Source: Pedobacter metabolipauper (lineage in GTDB: Bacteria; Bacteroidota; Bacteroidia; Sphingobacteriales; Sphingobacteriaceae). Taken from it: 64,000 bases of DNA. A model generated the notes under the pieces. The model was not told the origin of the DNA and did not search any database. It saw only the letters and a program-made list of their open reading frames with translations. Shown here piece after piece: positions 53,877 to 61,648 of the stretch. The stretch's first letter is position 1. Each line of letters starts with the position of its first letter. Location: NCBI RefSeq assembly GCF_004362715.1, contig NZ_SNYC01000005.1, positions 63,781 through 127,780 on the forward strand, given 5' to 3'. Both the position numbers and the translations under genes were made by a program.

Positions 53877-55289
53877 TTAGTTTGCTCCGCCGCCCAATGC
53901 GCGGTAAAGTTCTACTGATGCCGTTAACTGCGATGTTTTTATGGTGGCCAGTTCCAGCTCACTTTGCAGTGAATTACTTTGCGCAGTAATTACTTCAAGG
54001 TACGTTGCCATTCCGTTTCTAAACAATAGATTCGCATTTCTGACGGCCTGCTGTAAAGTACCTACCCTTTTTAAGGAGATGTCATACTGCTGCTGTAGTT
54101 TTTCTATTTTAACCAGTTCATCCGACACTTCGGCTACGGCATTCAATACAGACTGCCTGAATTCAAGCACCGTCTTTTCGCGGTCTATTTTAGCCAGTTC
54201 GTAATCTGTTTTTAATTGTTTGCGCTGAAATACAGGCTGCGTTACCCCACCAGCAACTACTCCAAATAAAGATGCAGGTATATTAAACCAGTTGCTTGCT
54301 TTAAGTGAATTTAATCCGCCGCTAGCCGTAATGGTCAGCGTTGGATACATACTTGCCTTTGCCACACCTACTCTGGCATTGGCAATATTTAAGGCCAGTT
54401 CTGCTGTTCTTACATCCGGTCTGCGACTTACCATAGCTGAAGGGAATCCTGAAGACAATCCTACCGGGATCCTGATCCGTTCCAAGCTTGCCAAACGTTC
54501 TATTGCCGACGGAAGTTTACCGGTTAATACCCGTAATGCATTTTCCTCGATATTAATGGCCTGTTCCAATTGTGGGATCAGCTGCGCAGCAACCAGCTGC
54601 TGTGCTTCTGCCTGTTGAATGGCAAGCGAAGTAAGCTGGCCAGCATCAAACTGCATGTGGATAATCCTTAGCGTACTATCGCTTAATGCAAGGTTCTTCT
54701 TAGCGGTTGCCATTTGGGCATCCATCATTAACAACTGATAAAACCCGCGTGCAACGTTGGCAATAATCCGGGTCTGCAATGCTTTCTTAACTTCTGCTGT
54801 TTGCAGGTATGTAGCCAATGCAGCTTGTTTTCGGCTTTTGATCTTACCCCAGATATCTGCTTCCCAGCTTAAGCCCAGGTTGGCATTGTAATCTTCAATA
54901 TGCTTTGTTCCGAGAAATTGACTGGTACTCAATCCGTTTAAACTGTTATCAGACGGACGATTGGAGCTTGCATTTACTTGTAGGTTCAGAACTGGCAGGT
55001 TACCGAGTCTGGATTGTTTAAACAACAACTCTGAGGCTTCTATATTTTTAAGTGCGATCTGCATGTCGTAATTGCGAAGCAAAGCCGTATCGATCAGTGC
55101 CTGAATTTCCGGCTCTGTAATAAATTCTTTAACGGGCACAGATGCAATGCTGACTGAATCAGCTGATGCTGCATTTCTATAGACTACGGGTGTCGCATTT
55201 TGCGGCACTGCAAGGTCTTTAGAGACCTTACATCCGCCGGCCACGACCGCGATCAATAAAAGGATATATAAATAATTATGCGATTTCAT
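53877..55289 (-). CDS. TolC-like outer membrane efflux lipoprotein (NodT/CusC family)
   Basis: A 470-residue outer-membrane factor. The ATG at 55289 gives the lipoprotein signal MKSHNYLYILLLIAVVAGGC (Cys20); a longer frame adds nine residues inside the pump gene. It has two OEP repeats of long coiled-coil helices with DIWGKIKSRKQAAL, RRPDVRTAELALNIANARVG and YELAKIDREKTVLEFRQSV. It forms the exit duct for the RND pump. Its start overlaps the end of the pump gene by 14 bp, so the two are translationally coupled. Confidence 0.93.
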   Translation of the reverse strand: MKSHNYLYILLLIAVVAGGCKVSKDLAVPQNATPVVYRNAASADSVSIASVPVKEFITEPEIQALIDTALLRNYDMQIALKNIEASELLFKQSRLGNLPVLNLQVNASSNRPSDNSLNGLSTSQFLGTKHIEDYNANLGLSWEADIWGKIKSRKQAALATYLQTAEVKKALQTRIIANVARGFYQLLMMDAQMATAKKNLALSDSTLRIIHMQFDAGQLTSLAIQQAEAQQLVAAQLIPQLEQAINIEENALRVLTGKLPSAIERLASLERIRIPVGLSSGFPSAMVSRRPDVRTAELALNIANARVGVAKASMYPTLTITASGGLNSLKASNWFNIPASLFGVVAGGVTQPVFQRKQLKTDYELAKIDREKTVLEFRQSVLNAVAEVSDELVKIEKLQQQYDISLKRVGTLQQAVRNANLLFRNGMATYLEVITAQSNSLQSELELATIKTSQLTASVELYRALGGGAN

Positions 55290-58200
55290 GAACAAGTTCT
55301 TTATTGTGATTTTCATTGTTTAATACGGCAACAGGCTTGCTGCTAACTTTTTCTTGCAAGTACTGGAATATGATGAACAGTACAGGAATGATAAACAATC
55401 CGAGTACAACCCCAAAGATCATTCCGCCGGCAGCACCAATACTGATGGAGTGATTTCCCTGTGCCGATGGCCCCACTGCGTTCATCATCGGGATTAACCC
55501 TACAATAAATGCCAGGGAAGTCATAATGATTGGACGAAGACGAAGCTTAGCAGCTTCGATTGCCGATGCAATTAATGATTTACCTGCACGCCTGCGCTGA
55601 ACGGCAAACTCCACAATTAAGATGGCATTTTTTGCGAGCAGACCGATAAGCATCACCAGAGCTACCTGAACATAGATGTTATTTGCGATACCGGTTAATC
55701 CGATAGCCACAAATACACCCAATATACCTGCCGGAATAGACAGGATTACCGATAACGGTAAGATATAACTTTCATATTGGGCTGACAGCAGGAAGTACAC
55801 AAAGATCAGACACAATCCAAAGATGATCGCGGATTGTCCGCCAGACGACAGCTCTTCTTTGGTTAATCCTGTAAATTCGTAGGTATAACCAGAAGGCAAT
55901 TGCTGCAAGGCCACTTCTTCTACAGCACGGATGGCATCACCAGAGCTAAAGCCCGGTTTTGGAATGGCATTGATACCAATAGAGTTAAACAGGTTATAAC
56001 GGGAAACATTTTCCGGTCCATATACGCGTTTTAACTTTACGATGGTACTGATCGGCACCATATCGCCTTGCTTATTTTTAACAAATACCCCATCCATAGA
56101 TGCCGGATCGGTACGGTCTGCCTTATATGCCTGGATCATTACGCGGTAATACTTACCAAAGCGGTTAAAATCTGAGGCTTGCGCACTACCGAAATAGGCT
56201 TGCATAGTTTGTAATACGTCTTTTACGCTTACACCCAGCTGCTCTGCTTTTTCATCATCTACTTCGAGATCCAGCTGCGGATAATCTGCACGGAAAGACG
56301 TAAAGGCCATGGCTATTTCAGGACGCTTCATCAGTTCGCCTATAAATTTATTACTCACACCACTGAACTTATCAAGACTGCTGCCGGTACGATCCTGTAA
56401 TACCATGTCCAATCCGTCTACATTACTGAAACCGGGTACTGTTGGGAAGGTAAACACGAAGAAGTTGGCTCCTTTAATAGTGGCCAGCTTGCCTCTAACC
56501 TCACCCATAATCCCGTCAATGTCCCTAATGGCACCCCGCTCTTCAGAAGGTTTTAACAGGATAAACGAGACCCCCATGGATGGACTTGCAGACTGAGATA
56601 AAATATTAAAGCCGGATAAGCCCATTAAGGTTTTTTTAGACTCCATGCTGCCCAGAACATTTTCCAGTTCTTTCATCACTTTGGTGGTACGGTCTAATGA
56701 CGCACCTGCCGGCATAGATAAGGAGATCGCTATAAATCCCTGATCTTCTGACGGAATAAATCCGGATGGTGTTCTCTTAACCAGCACTCCTGTTAATAAG
56801 ACCACAAGGACTAATCCACCGATACTTACCCATTTATAACGGATTAAGAAACGCAATGAACCCAGGTATTTGTTGGTTAGCTTATCAAAGCCCGTATTAA
56901 ATCCGATAAAGAACTTCTCTTTAAAGCTTTTCTTAACCTGCGGATCTTCGGCATGGCTGTGGTTTTCTTTTAAAAATAAGGCGGTTAAAGCCGGACTAAG
57001 CGTTAATGCATTTACTGCAGAGATGACGATGGCAATGGCCAGCGTGAATGCAAACTGCCTGTAGAATACCCCTGTTGAGCCTTCCATAAAACCAACTGGT
57101 AAAAACACGGCCGACATAACCAGGGTGATCGAAATGATAGCTCCGGTAATTTCGCTCATTGCTGATACGGTTGCCGCTTTAGGCGACAAATGCTTATGTT
57201 CCATTTTTGCATGGACCGCCTCGACGACGACAATGGCATCATCGACAACAATACCGATGGCGAGTACCAGTGCAAATAACGTAAGTAAGTTGATGGAGAA
57301 ACCAAACAACTGCATAAAGAAGAACGTTCCAATAATGGCTACAGGAACTGCTATAGCAGGGATCAGCGTAGAACGAAAATCCTGTAAGAAGATATAAACC
57401 ACGATAAATACCAGGATAAATGCTTCTATCAACGTATGCTTTACCTGGTCTATGGACAGATCCAGTGAATTTTTAGTGTTGTACAAGATCAGGTGCTTTA
57501 CCCCTCTTGGAAAGTCTTTCGATGCTTTCTGCATCAGCTTATCAATAGCGATCTGAATCTCGTTTGAGTTTGATCCGGCAAGCTGCATTACTGCGATGTT
57601 AACGCCTGGTTTTCCATTTACACGGGTAAAGTTACCGTAAGTATATGAGCCAAATTCAACACGTGCTACATCGCGTAACCGTAAAATAGATCCGTCTGCA
57701 TTAGATTTTATCGCAATATTTTCATAGTCCGCCGGCTTATTCAGTTTCCCTTTGTATTTGATCACATACTCAAAGGATGCCTGACTGCTTTCGCCAAATT
57801 TACCGGGAGCTGCTTCCAGACTTTTGTCCTGAATGGCTGCAGTAACTTCTCTTGGTGTCAATTTATAGGTGGCCATTTGTGCAGGGTTTAACCATACACG
57901 CATGGAGTAATCTTTACTTCCACCGAAAATGATGGATTGTCCTACTCCTGGAATCCGTTTAATTTCGGGAATGATATTGATCTGGGCATAATTGGCAAGG
58001 AACGTTTGATCGTAGTTTTTAAGATCCTCAGAATACATATCTACCACCATGATCAGACTGTTCTGCTGTTTGGCCGTGGTAATACCAGCTTGCACTACCT
58101 CTACCGGGAGCTGACTTGTGGCCTGAGCTACCCTGTTCTGCACATTTACCGCAGCCTGATCCGGGTCAGTACCCAATTTAAAATATACCGTGATGACTAA

Positions 58201-58461
58201 TGAACCGTCATTACTGGCAGTTGAGCTCATGTAGCTCATATTTTCTACCCCATTAATTGATTCTTCCAGCGATGGCGCTACGGAACGCAATACGGTTTCT
58301 GCATTTGCACCCGGGTAAAGGGCCAATACCTGTACCGCCGGAGGGGCGATATCAGGAAATTGCTGTAAGGGTAATTTTACCAGTCCGAGGATCCCCAGGA
58401 TAACCAGTAAAACAGATATAACGGTGGCCAGAACCGGCCTTTCAATGAATTTCTTAAACAT
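55276..58461 (-). CDS. RND efflux pump, hydrophobe/amphiphile type (HAE1, AcrB-like)
   Basis: A 1061-residue inner-membrane H+-driven multidrug exporter. The start MFKKFIERPVLATVISVLL, the GIVVDDAIVVVEAV helix 4 with the Asp-Asp proton relay, the PAIAVPVAIIGTFFFM helix, and KNAILIVEFA in helix 10 with its Lys are all present. Twelve membrane helices and two large periplasmic loops are implied by length. It lies 12 bp after the adaptor gene. Confidence 0.96.
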   Translation of the reverse strand: MFKKFIERPVLATVISVLLVILGILGLVKLPLQQFPDIAPPAVQVLALYPGANAETVLRSVAPSLEESINGVENMSYMSSTASNDGSLVITVYFKLGTDPDQAAVNVQNRVAQATSQLPVEVVQAGITTAKQQNSLIMVVDMYSEDLKNYDQTFLANYAQINIIPEIKRIPGVGQSIIFGGSKDYSMRVWLNPAQMATYKLTPREVTAAIQDKSLEAAPGKFGESSQASFEYVIKYKGKLNKPADYENIAIKSNADGSILRLRDVARVEFGSYTYGNFTRVNGKPGVNIAVMQLAGSNSNEIQIAIDKLMQKASKDFPRGVKHLILYNTKNSLDLSIDQVKHTLIEAFILVFIVVYIFLQDFRSTLIPAIAVPVAIIGTFFFMQLFGFSINLLTLFALVLAIGIVVDDAIVVVEAVHAKMEHKHLSPKAATVSAMSEITGAIISITLVMSAVFLPVGFMEGSTGVFYRQFAFTLAIAIVISAVNALTLSPALTALFLKENHSHAEDPQVKKSFKEKFFIGFNTGFDKLTNKYLGSLRFLIRYKWVSIGGLVLVVLLTGVLVKRTPSGFIPSEDQGFIAISLSMPAGASLDRTTKVMKELENVLGSMESKKTLMGLSGFNILSQSASPSMGVSFILLKPSEERGAIRDIDGIMGEVRGKLATIKGANFFVFTFPTVPGFSNVDGLDMVLQDRTGSSLDKFSGVSNKFIGELMKRPEIAMAFTSFRADYPQLDLEVDDEKAEQLGVSVKDVLQTMQAYFGSAQASDFNRFGKYYRVMIQAYKADRTDPASMDGVFVKNKQGDMVPISTIVKLKRVYGPENVSRYNLFNSIGINAIPKPGFSSGDAIRAVEEVALQQLPSGYTYEFTGLTKEELSSGGQSAIIFGLCLIFVYFLLSAQYESYILPLSVILSIPAGILGVFVAIGLTGIANNIYVQVALVMLIGLLAKNAILIVEFAVQRRRAGKSLIASAIEAAKLRLRPIIMTSLAFIVGLIPMMNAVGPSAQGNHSISIGAAGGMIFGVVLGLFIIPVLFIIFQYLQEKVSSKPVAVLNNENHNKELVHEIA

Positions 58462-58473
58462 TATTTCTTAGTA

Positions 58474-59667
58474 TTATTTGGAGATGTTAATTGCAGTAAG
58501 ATTCTTTTTTTCTTCAGGTTTGATGGCATCTCCGTCTTTAAGGCTTTCCATACCTTTAAATACGATCCGGTCGCCCGATTTTAAACCATCTTTAATCAGG
58601 TAATTGGTGCCGCTGGCACCCAATACGGTGATGGGTTGTTTGGTAACTTTATTGTTTTTATCTACAGAAAAGACAAACACTTTATCCTGAATTTCGATTG
58701 TTGATTCTTGTGGAACCGCCAATGCATTTTGATGGGTAAGGCTTAGCCTGATCTTCCCTGTGTTTCCGGAACGTAAAACCGCACCCTTGTTAGCGAACGT
58801 AGCTCTCAATGTGATCGATCCGGTTTGTTTATCAAACTGACCGTCTATCATGTCTACTTTACCCTGGTTTGGATAAATGGTATTATCTGCTAGCAAGAGC
58901 GATACGCCCGGGATATTTTTAATCCTTTCTGCTACTGTTTTTCCAGGATATTTTTCATTGAAGCTGATGAAATCGTCTTCACCTAATGAAAAGTAAACGT
59001 GTACTTCATGCGCATCAGACAGTTGTGTTAATGGAATAGGATCTGAAGAACTAACAAGGCTGCCTTGTTTTTTAGGCAAGCGACCCACATATCCGGTAAC
59101 CGGAGCAGTAATTAACGTATAACCCAGGTTAATCTTTGCCGCAGCTACGCCAGCTTTAGCTTGCTCAACACTGGCCATAGCCATTTGATGTGCTGCTTTG
59201 GCACTTTTTAACTGGAAATCTGAAACTACCTTGTTAGCTACCAGCGGGGTTAGCTTATCTACTTCGAGCTGGGCATTTAACGCTGCTGCATTTGCCGATT
59301 GTAATAAGGCTTTGGCGTTGTTAAGGTCTTCTTTAAATGGAAGCTCATTAATTTTAAAGAGCGACTGTCCTTTAGTAACAAGAGCGCCTTCATTAACATA
59401 GATCTGATCTAAAGATCCTGAAACCTGCGGACGGATCTCAAGGTCTACTGCTCCTTCTATAGATGCAGGATATTCAAGAAATGTAATTTCGGAGCTATTG
59501 TTTACAGAGATAACAGGCAAGGTTTGTACAACAGGTGCGCTTACCTGAAGTTTATCATTGGAGCATCCGTAAAGAAATAGTGCAAAAACAAGCGCTGCTG
59601 ATATAGCAACACGATTAGACCATTTAACAGCGTTAAGTGATTGGGTGTAAGAGGAGATATAATTCAT
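58474..59667 (-). CDS. RND efflux periplasmic adaptor (membrane fusion protein)
   Basis: A 397-residue lipoprotein adaptor (Cys at about 35, LFLYGCS) linking pump and outer-membrane duct. It shows a lipoyl/hairpin region (LEIRPQVSGSLDQIYVNEGALVTKGQ in part, INELPFKEDLNNAKALLQSA) and beta-barrel and membrane-proximal domains (LPKKQGSLVSSSDPIPL). The n-region of the signal is unusually long because codons 10-15 carry a copy of the TetR-type operator (59621-59638); no better in-frame start was found. It is the first gene of the pump operon. Confidence 0.94.
   Translation of the reverse strand: MNYISSYTQSLNAVKWSNRVAISAALVFALFLYGCSNDKLQVSAPVVQTLPVISVNNSSEITFLEYPASIEGAVDLEIRPQVSGSLDQIYVNEGALVTKGQSLFKINELPFKEDLNNAKALLQSANAAALNAQLEVDKLTPLVANKVVSDFQLKSAKAAHQMAMASVEQAKAGVAAAKINLGYTLITAPVTGYVGRLPKKQGSLVSSSDPIPLTQLSDAHEVHVYFSLGEDDFISFNEKYPGKTVAERIKNIPGVSLLLADNTIYPNQGKVDMIDGQFDKQTGSITLRATFANKGAVLRSGNTGKIRLSLTHQNALAVPQESTIEIQDKVFVFSVDKNNKVTKQPITVLGASGTNYLIKDGLKSGDRIVFKGMESLKDGDAIKPEEKKNLTAINISK
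59621..59638 (-). promoter_or_regulatory. TetR-type operator copy inside the adaptor gene
   Basis: CATTTAACAGCGTTAAGT, identical over 18 bp to 59732-59749. Core TTAAC-AGC-GTTAA is palindromic. It lies inside codons 10-15 of the adaptor, so it is either a roadblock site or an imprint on the protein sequence. Confidence 0.6.
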
Positions 59668-59731
59668 GATATATAAAATTGATTTGTGATTAGGTACTTT
59701 GTTATTTGTAGTATTGGTAACGCATTTAAGT

Positions 59732-59749
59732 CATTTAACAGCGTTAAGT
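59732..59749 (-). promoter_or_regulatory. TetR-type operator in the RND promoter
   Basis: CATTTAACAGCGTTAAGT, with palindromic core TTAAC-AGC-GTTAA (59735-59747), 65 bp before the adaptor start. The regulator gene ends 70 bp away. Confidence 0.72.
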
Positions 59750-59817
59750 AAATCGTTTAAAAAAAAGCTTAATTAAAAGCTTTGCTTATTTTCGGAATAT
59801 CCGGAGTCTTATATTGA

Positions 59818-60417
59818 TTAATCATTGATGTATTTAATAATTCCTTTGATGGCATCCTTTAAGATCTGTTCGTTCATTTCCATTCCCCTTCCTTTGTTTA
59901 CCATATTGATGGAAATGAGCCCGTGTATTACTGACCAAAAGGTATAGTATTTACGGCAGATGAGGTCTTCCGGAGGATCTTCATCTTCCATTACTTCTTT
60001 AATTATTTCGAAATACAGTTGATTAGATACTTCTGCTTCCGGCATAATTTTCTTCAACTCGCAGCAGTTCATATCTACACCAAACATCAGCTGGTACAGT
60101 TCCCTGTTTTCAAATGCAAAGTCCCAGTAGGCAATCCACATGGCTTCCAGCTGTGCTGCAGGTTCTGATAAACCGTTCATGGCCTTTCTAACCGAAGCCG
60201 TTAAAAGAATGTATCCCTTTCGGGTAAGTTCTAAAAGAATTCCCTCTTTATTTGCAAAATACTCATAGATAATTGGAGCGGTATATTCAATCTTATCGGC
60301 AATTTTACGCATGCTTAGCGACTGCCATCCTTCGTCTTTGACAATATCAAGTGAAGCATCCAGAATGTTGATTCTGGTTTCTTCTTTTAATCTTGCTATA
60401 CGTTCTTTACTTCCCAT
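59818..60417 (-). CDS. TetR family repressor of the RND pump
   Basis: A 199-residue TetR protein. Helix-turn-helix at about residues 25-70 (WQSLSMRKIADKIEYTAPII, in part), then YEYFANKEG, and a ligand domain with LYQLMFGVDM. It precedes the RND operon on the same strand by 150 bp. One operator overlaps its own start region (60443-60459) and two lie at the operon, so autorepression with pump repression is likely. Paralogue of the TetR at 23629. Confidence 0.92.
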   Translation of the reverse strand: MGSKERIARLKEETRINILDASLDIVKDEGWQSLSMRKIADKIEYTAPIIYEYFANKEGILLELTRKGYILLTASVRKAMNGLSEPAAQLEAMWIAYWDFAFENRELYQLMFGVDMNCCELKKIMPEAEVSNQLYFEIIKEVMEDEDPPEDLICRKYYTFWSVIHGLISINMVNKGRGMEMNEQILKDAIKGIIKYIND

Positions 60418-60442
60418 AATATAATTATGACAGGTGTAAATA

Positions 60443-60459
60443 ATCTAACACCGTTAAGC
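60443..60459 (-). promoter_or_regulatory. TetR-type operator before its own gene
   Basis: ATCTAACACCGTTAAGC matches ATTTAACAGCGTTAAGT at 14 of 17 positions, core TAAC-ACC-GTTA. On the minus strand it directly follows a -7 box TACATTTG (60466-60459), so it covers the transcription start. Confidence 0.68.
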
Positions 60460-60621
60460 AAATGTAGAACTAAGTTTAATTTCTTACATCATCCTTTTGT
60501 CAAATCGAATTAAGTTATTGAAAATGAACACATAAAAAACAATTTTAATGAATAATAAACTCATCAAAGATTCATAAGAATGGATAAAGGAATAATTGCT
60601 AATAAAAAATAAATGCATAAA

Positions 60622-60651
60622 AAAGGGATTGCGACGAGTCACAACCCCTTT
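60622..60651 (-). terminator. Terminator of the tonB-like gene
   Basis: AAAGGGATTGCGAC (60622-60635) and GTCACAACCCCTTT (60638-60651) pair with two mismatches. The minus strand continues with a run of T (60624-60619). It lies 32 bp after the stop. Confidence 0.7.
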
Positions 60652-60682
60652 AGGATTCATAAGAGCATACGAATAGGGGGTG

Positions 60683-61528
60683 TTATTGAGTTAAATTAAA
60701 TGAAAGCGGCATATTGAAACGTACGCGGACATTTTGATTATTTTGTTTACCTGGTTTCCATTTTGGTGATTTTTTAATCACACGTGCGGCTTCTTCATCA
60801 CACCCTGCCCCGATTCCACGGGTAATGGTTACATTAGAAACAGATCCGTCTTTCTCAACCACGAAGCTGATAAAAACCTTTCCCTGAATTCCTTGTTCCT
60901 GTGCCATGTATGGGTATCTCAGGTTTTTAAGTATGAATTTACTCCAGGCTTTCGGTCCTCCTTCAAATTCAGGATAAGCTTGTATATCGGTAATTTCATG
61001 AATTGAGTTGTCTGCCACTGCGCCATCACCTGTACCATTGCCTGTTCCTACACCTGTGCCATTGCCTCCTTCTGATACGGTGGCCAAATTGGTTTCTACA
61101 CCAGCTTGTGTTACCGGACCAATTGCCGCATTTTCTACCTCTTTTAATGTCGGTGGATCCACTATTGCTGCATCCTCAACGGGTACCGGCCGTGATGGCA
61201 GTGCTACCGTTTTTACATTTTCCACTTTGGGTGCCGGCTCTATCTTTTCTTCTACCTTCGGCTTTTCAACCGGGGGGACAGGAGGTATATCTATTACTTT
61301 TACTACTCTGTCTGCTTCAACTTTTAAAATAACCTCGGGTTTAATAAATTTATAGATCATTGGACCTGCAAAGAGCAGGACAAAAAGTGGAGCAGCAATA
61401 AATAATGCCCGCATGGTGGTTCCGGCGGCTTCTGCTCTAAGCACATAAGCACCGTAAGACTGATTTCTGCCTTTGAATACAAGTTTGAGCCACTCAGCGT
61501 TGTACAGGTTTGATGAAATGTTTAGCAT
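60683..61528 (-). CDS. TonB family energy transducer
   Basis: A 281-residue protein. The ATG at 61528 (MLNISSNLYNAEWLKLVFKG) matches the family start; the ATG at 61579 adds 17 residues. One membrane segment at about 37-60, a Pro/Glu/Lys-rich linker (PPVEKPKVEEKIEPAPK), a Gly/Thr-rich stretch, then a C-terminal TonB domain with RYPYMAQEQGIQGKVFISFV and VRVRFNMPLSFNL. It couples the proton force to outer-membrane receptors such as SusC, or acts in envelope signalling. Confidence 0.93.
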   Translation of the reverse strand: MLNISSNLYNAEWLKLVFKGRNQSYGAYVLRAEAAGTTMRALFIAAPLFVLLFAGPMIYKFIKPEVILKVEADRVVKVIDIPPVPPVEKPKVEEKIEPAPKVENVKTVALPSRPVPVEDAAIVDPPTLKEVENAAIGPVTQAGVETNLATVSEGGNGTGVGTGNGTGDGAVADNSIHEITDIQAYPEFEGGPKAWSKFILKNLRYPYMAQEQGIQGKVFISFVVEKDGSVSNVTITRGIGAGCDEEAARVIKKSPKWKPGKQNNQNVRVRFNMPLSFNLTQ

Positions 61529-61594
61529 GGTTTTAAGTATTAGTTCAATTAGAAGATGCAGAATGAAGCGGGATTCCATAATGACATTGTTAAA

Positions 61595-61602
61595 TAAATT
61601 TG
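61595..61602 (+). promoter_or_regulatory. Possible -7 box of the DUF2339 gene
   Basis: TAAATTTG fits TAnnTTTG, 46 bp before the start, and is followed by CG as in purL. No clear -33 box was found. Confidence 0.35.
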
Positions 61603-61648
61603 CGTTCTTCTATTTTTACTATATTAGCCCTTCACCAATCTTCTGATT

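Noticed and set aside
61003..61355. Two long plus-strand reading frames rich in Leu, Pro, Ser and Thr
   Set aside because: They are antisense to the Pro/Gly-rich linker of the TonB-like protein; composition, not coding, keeps them open.
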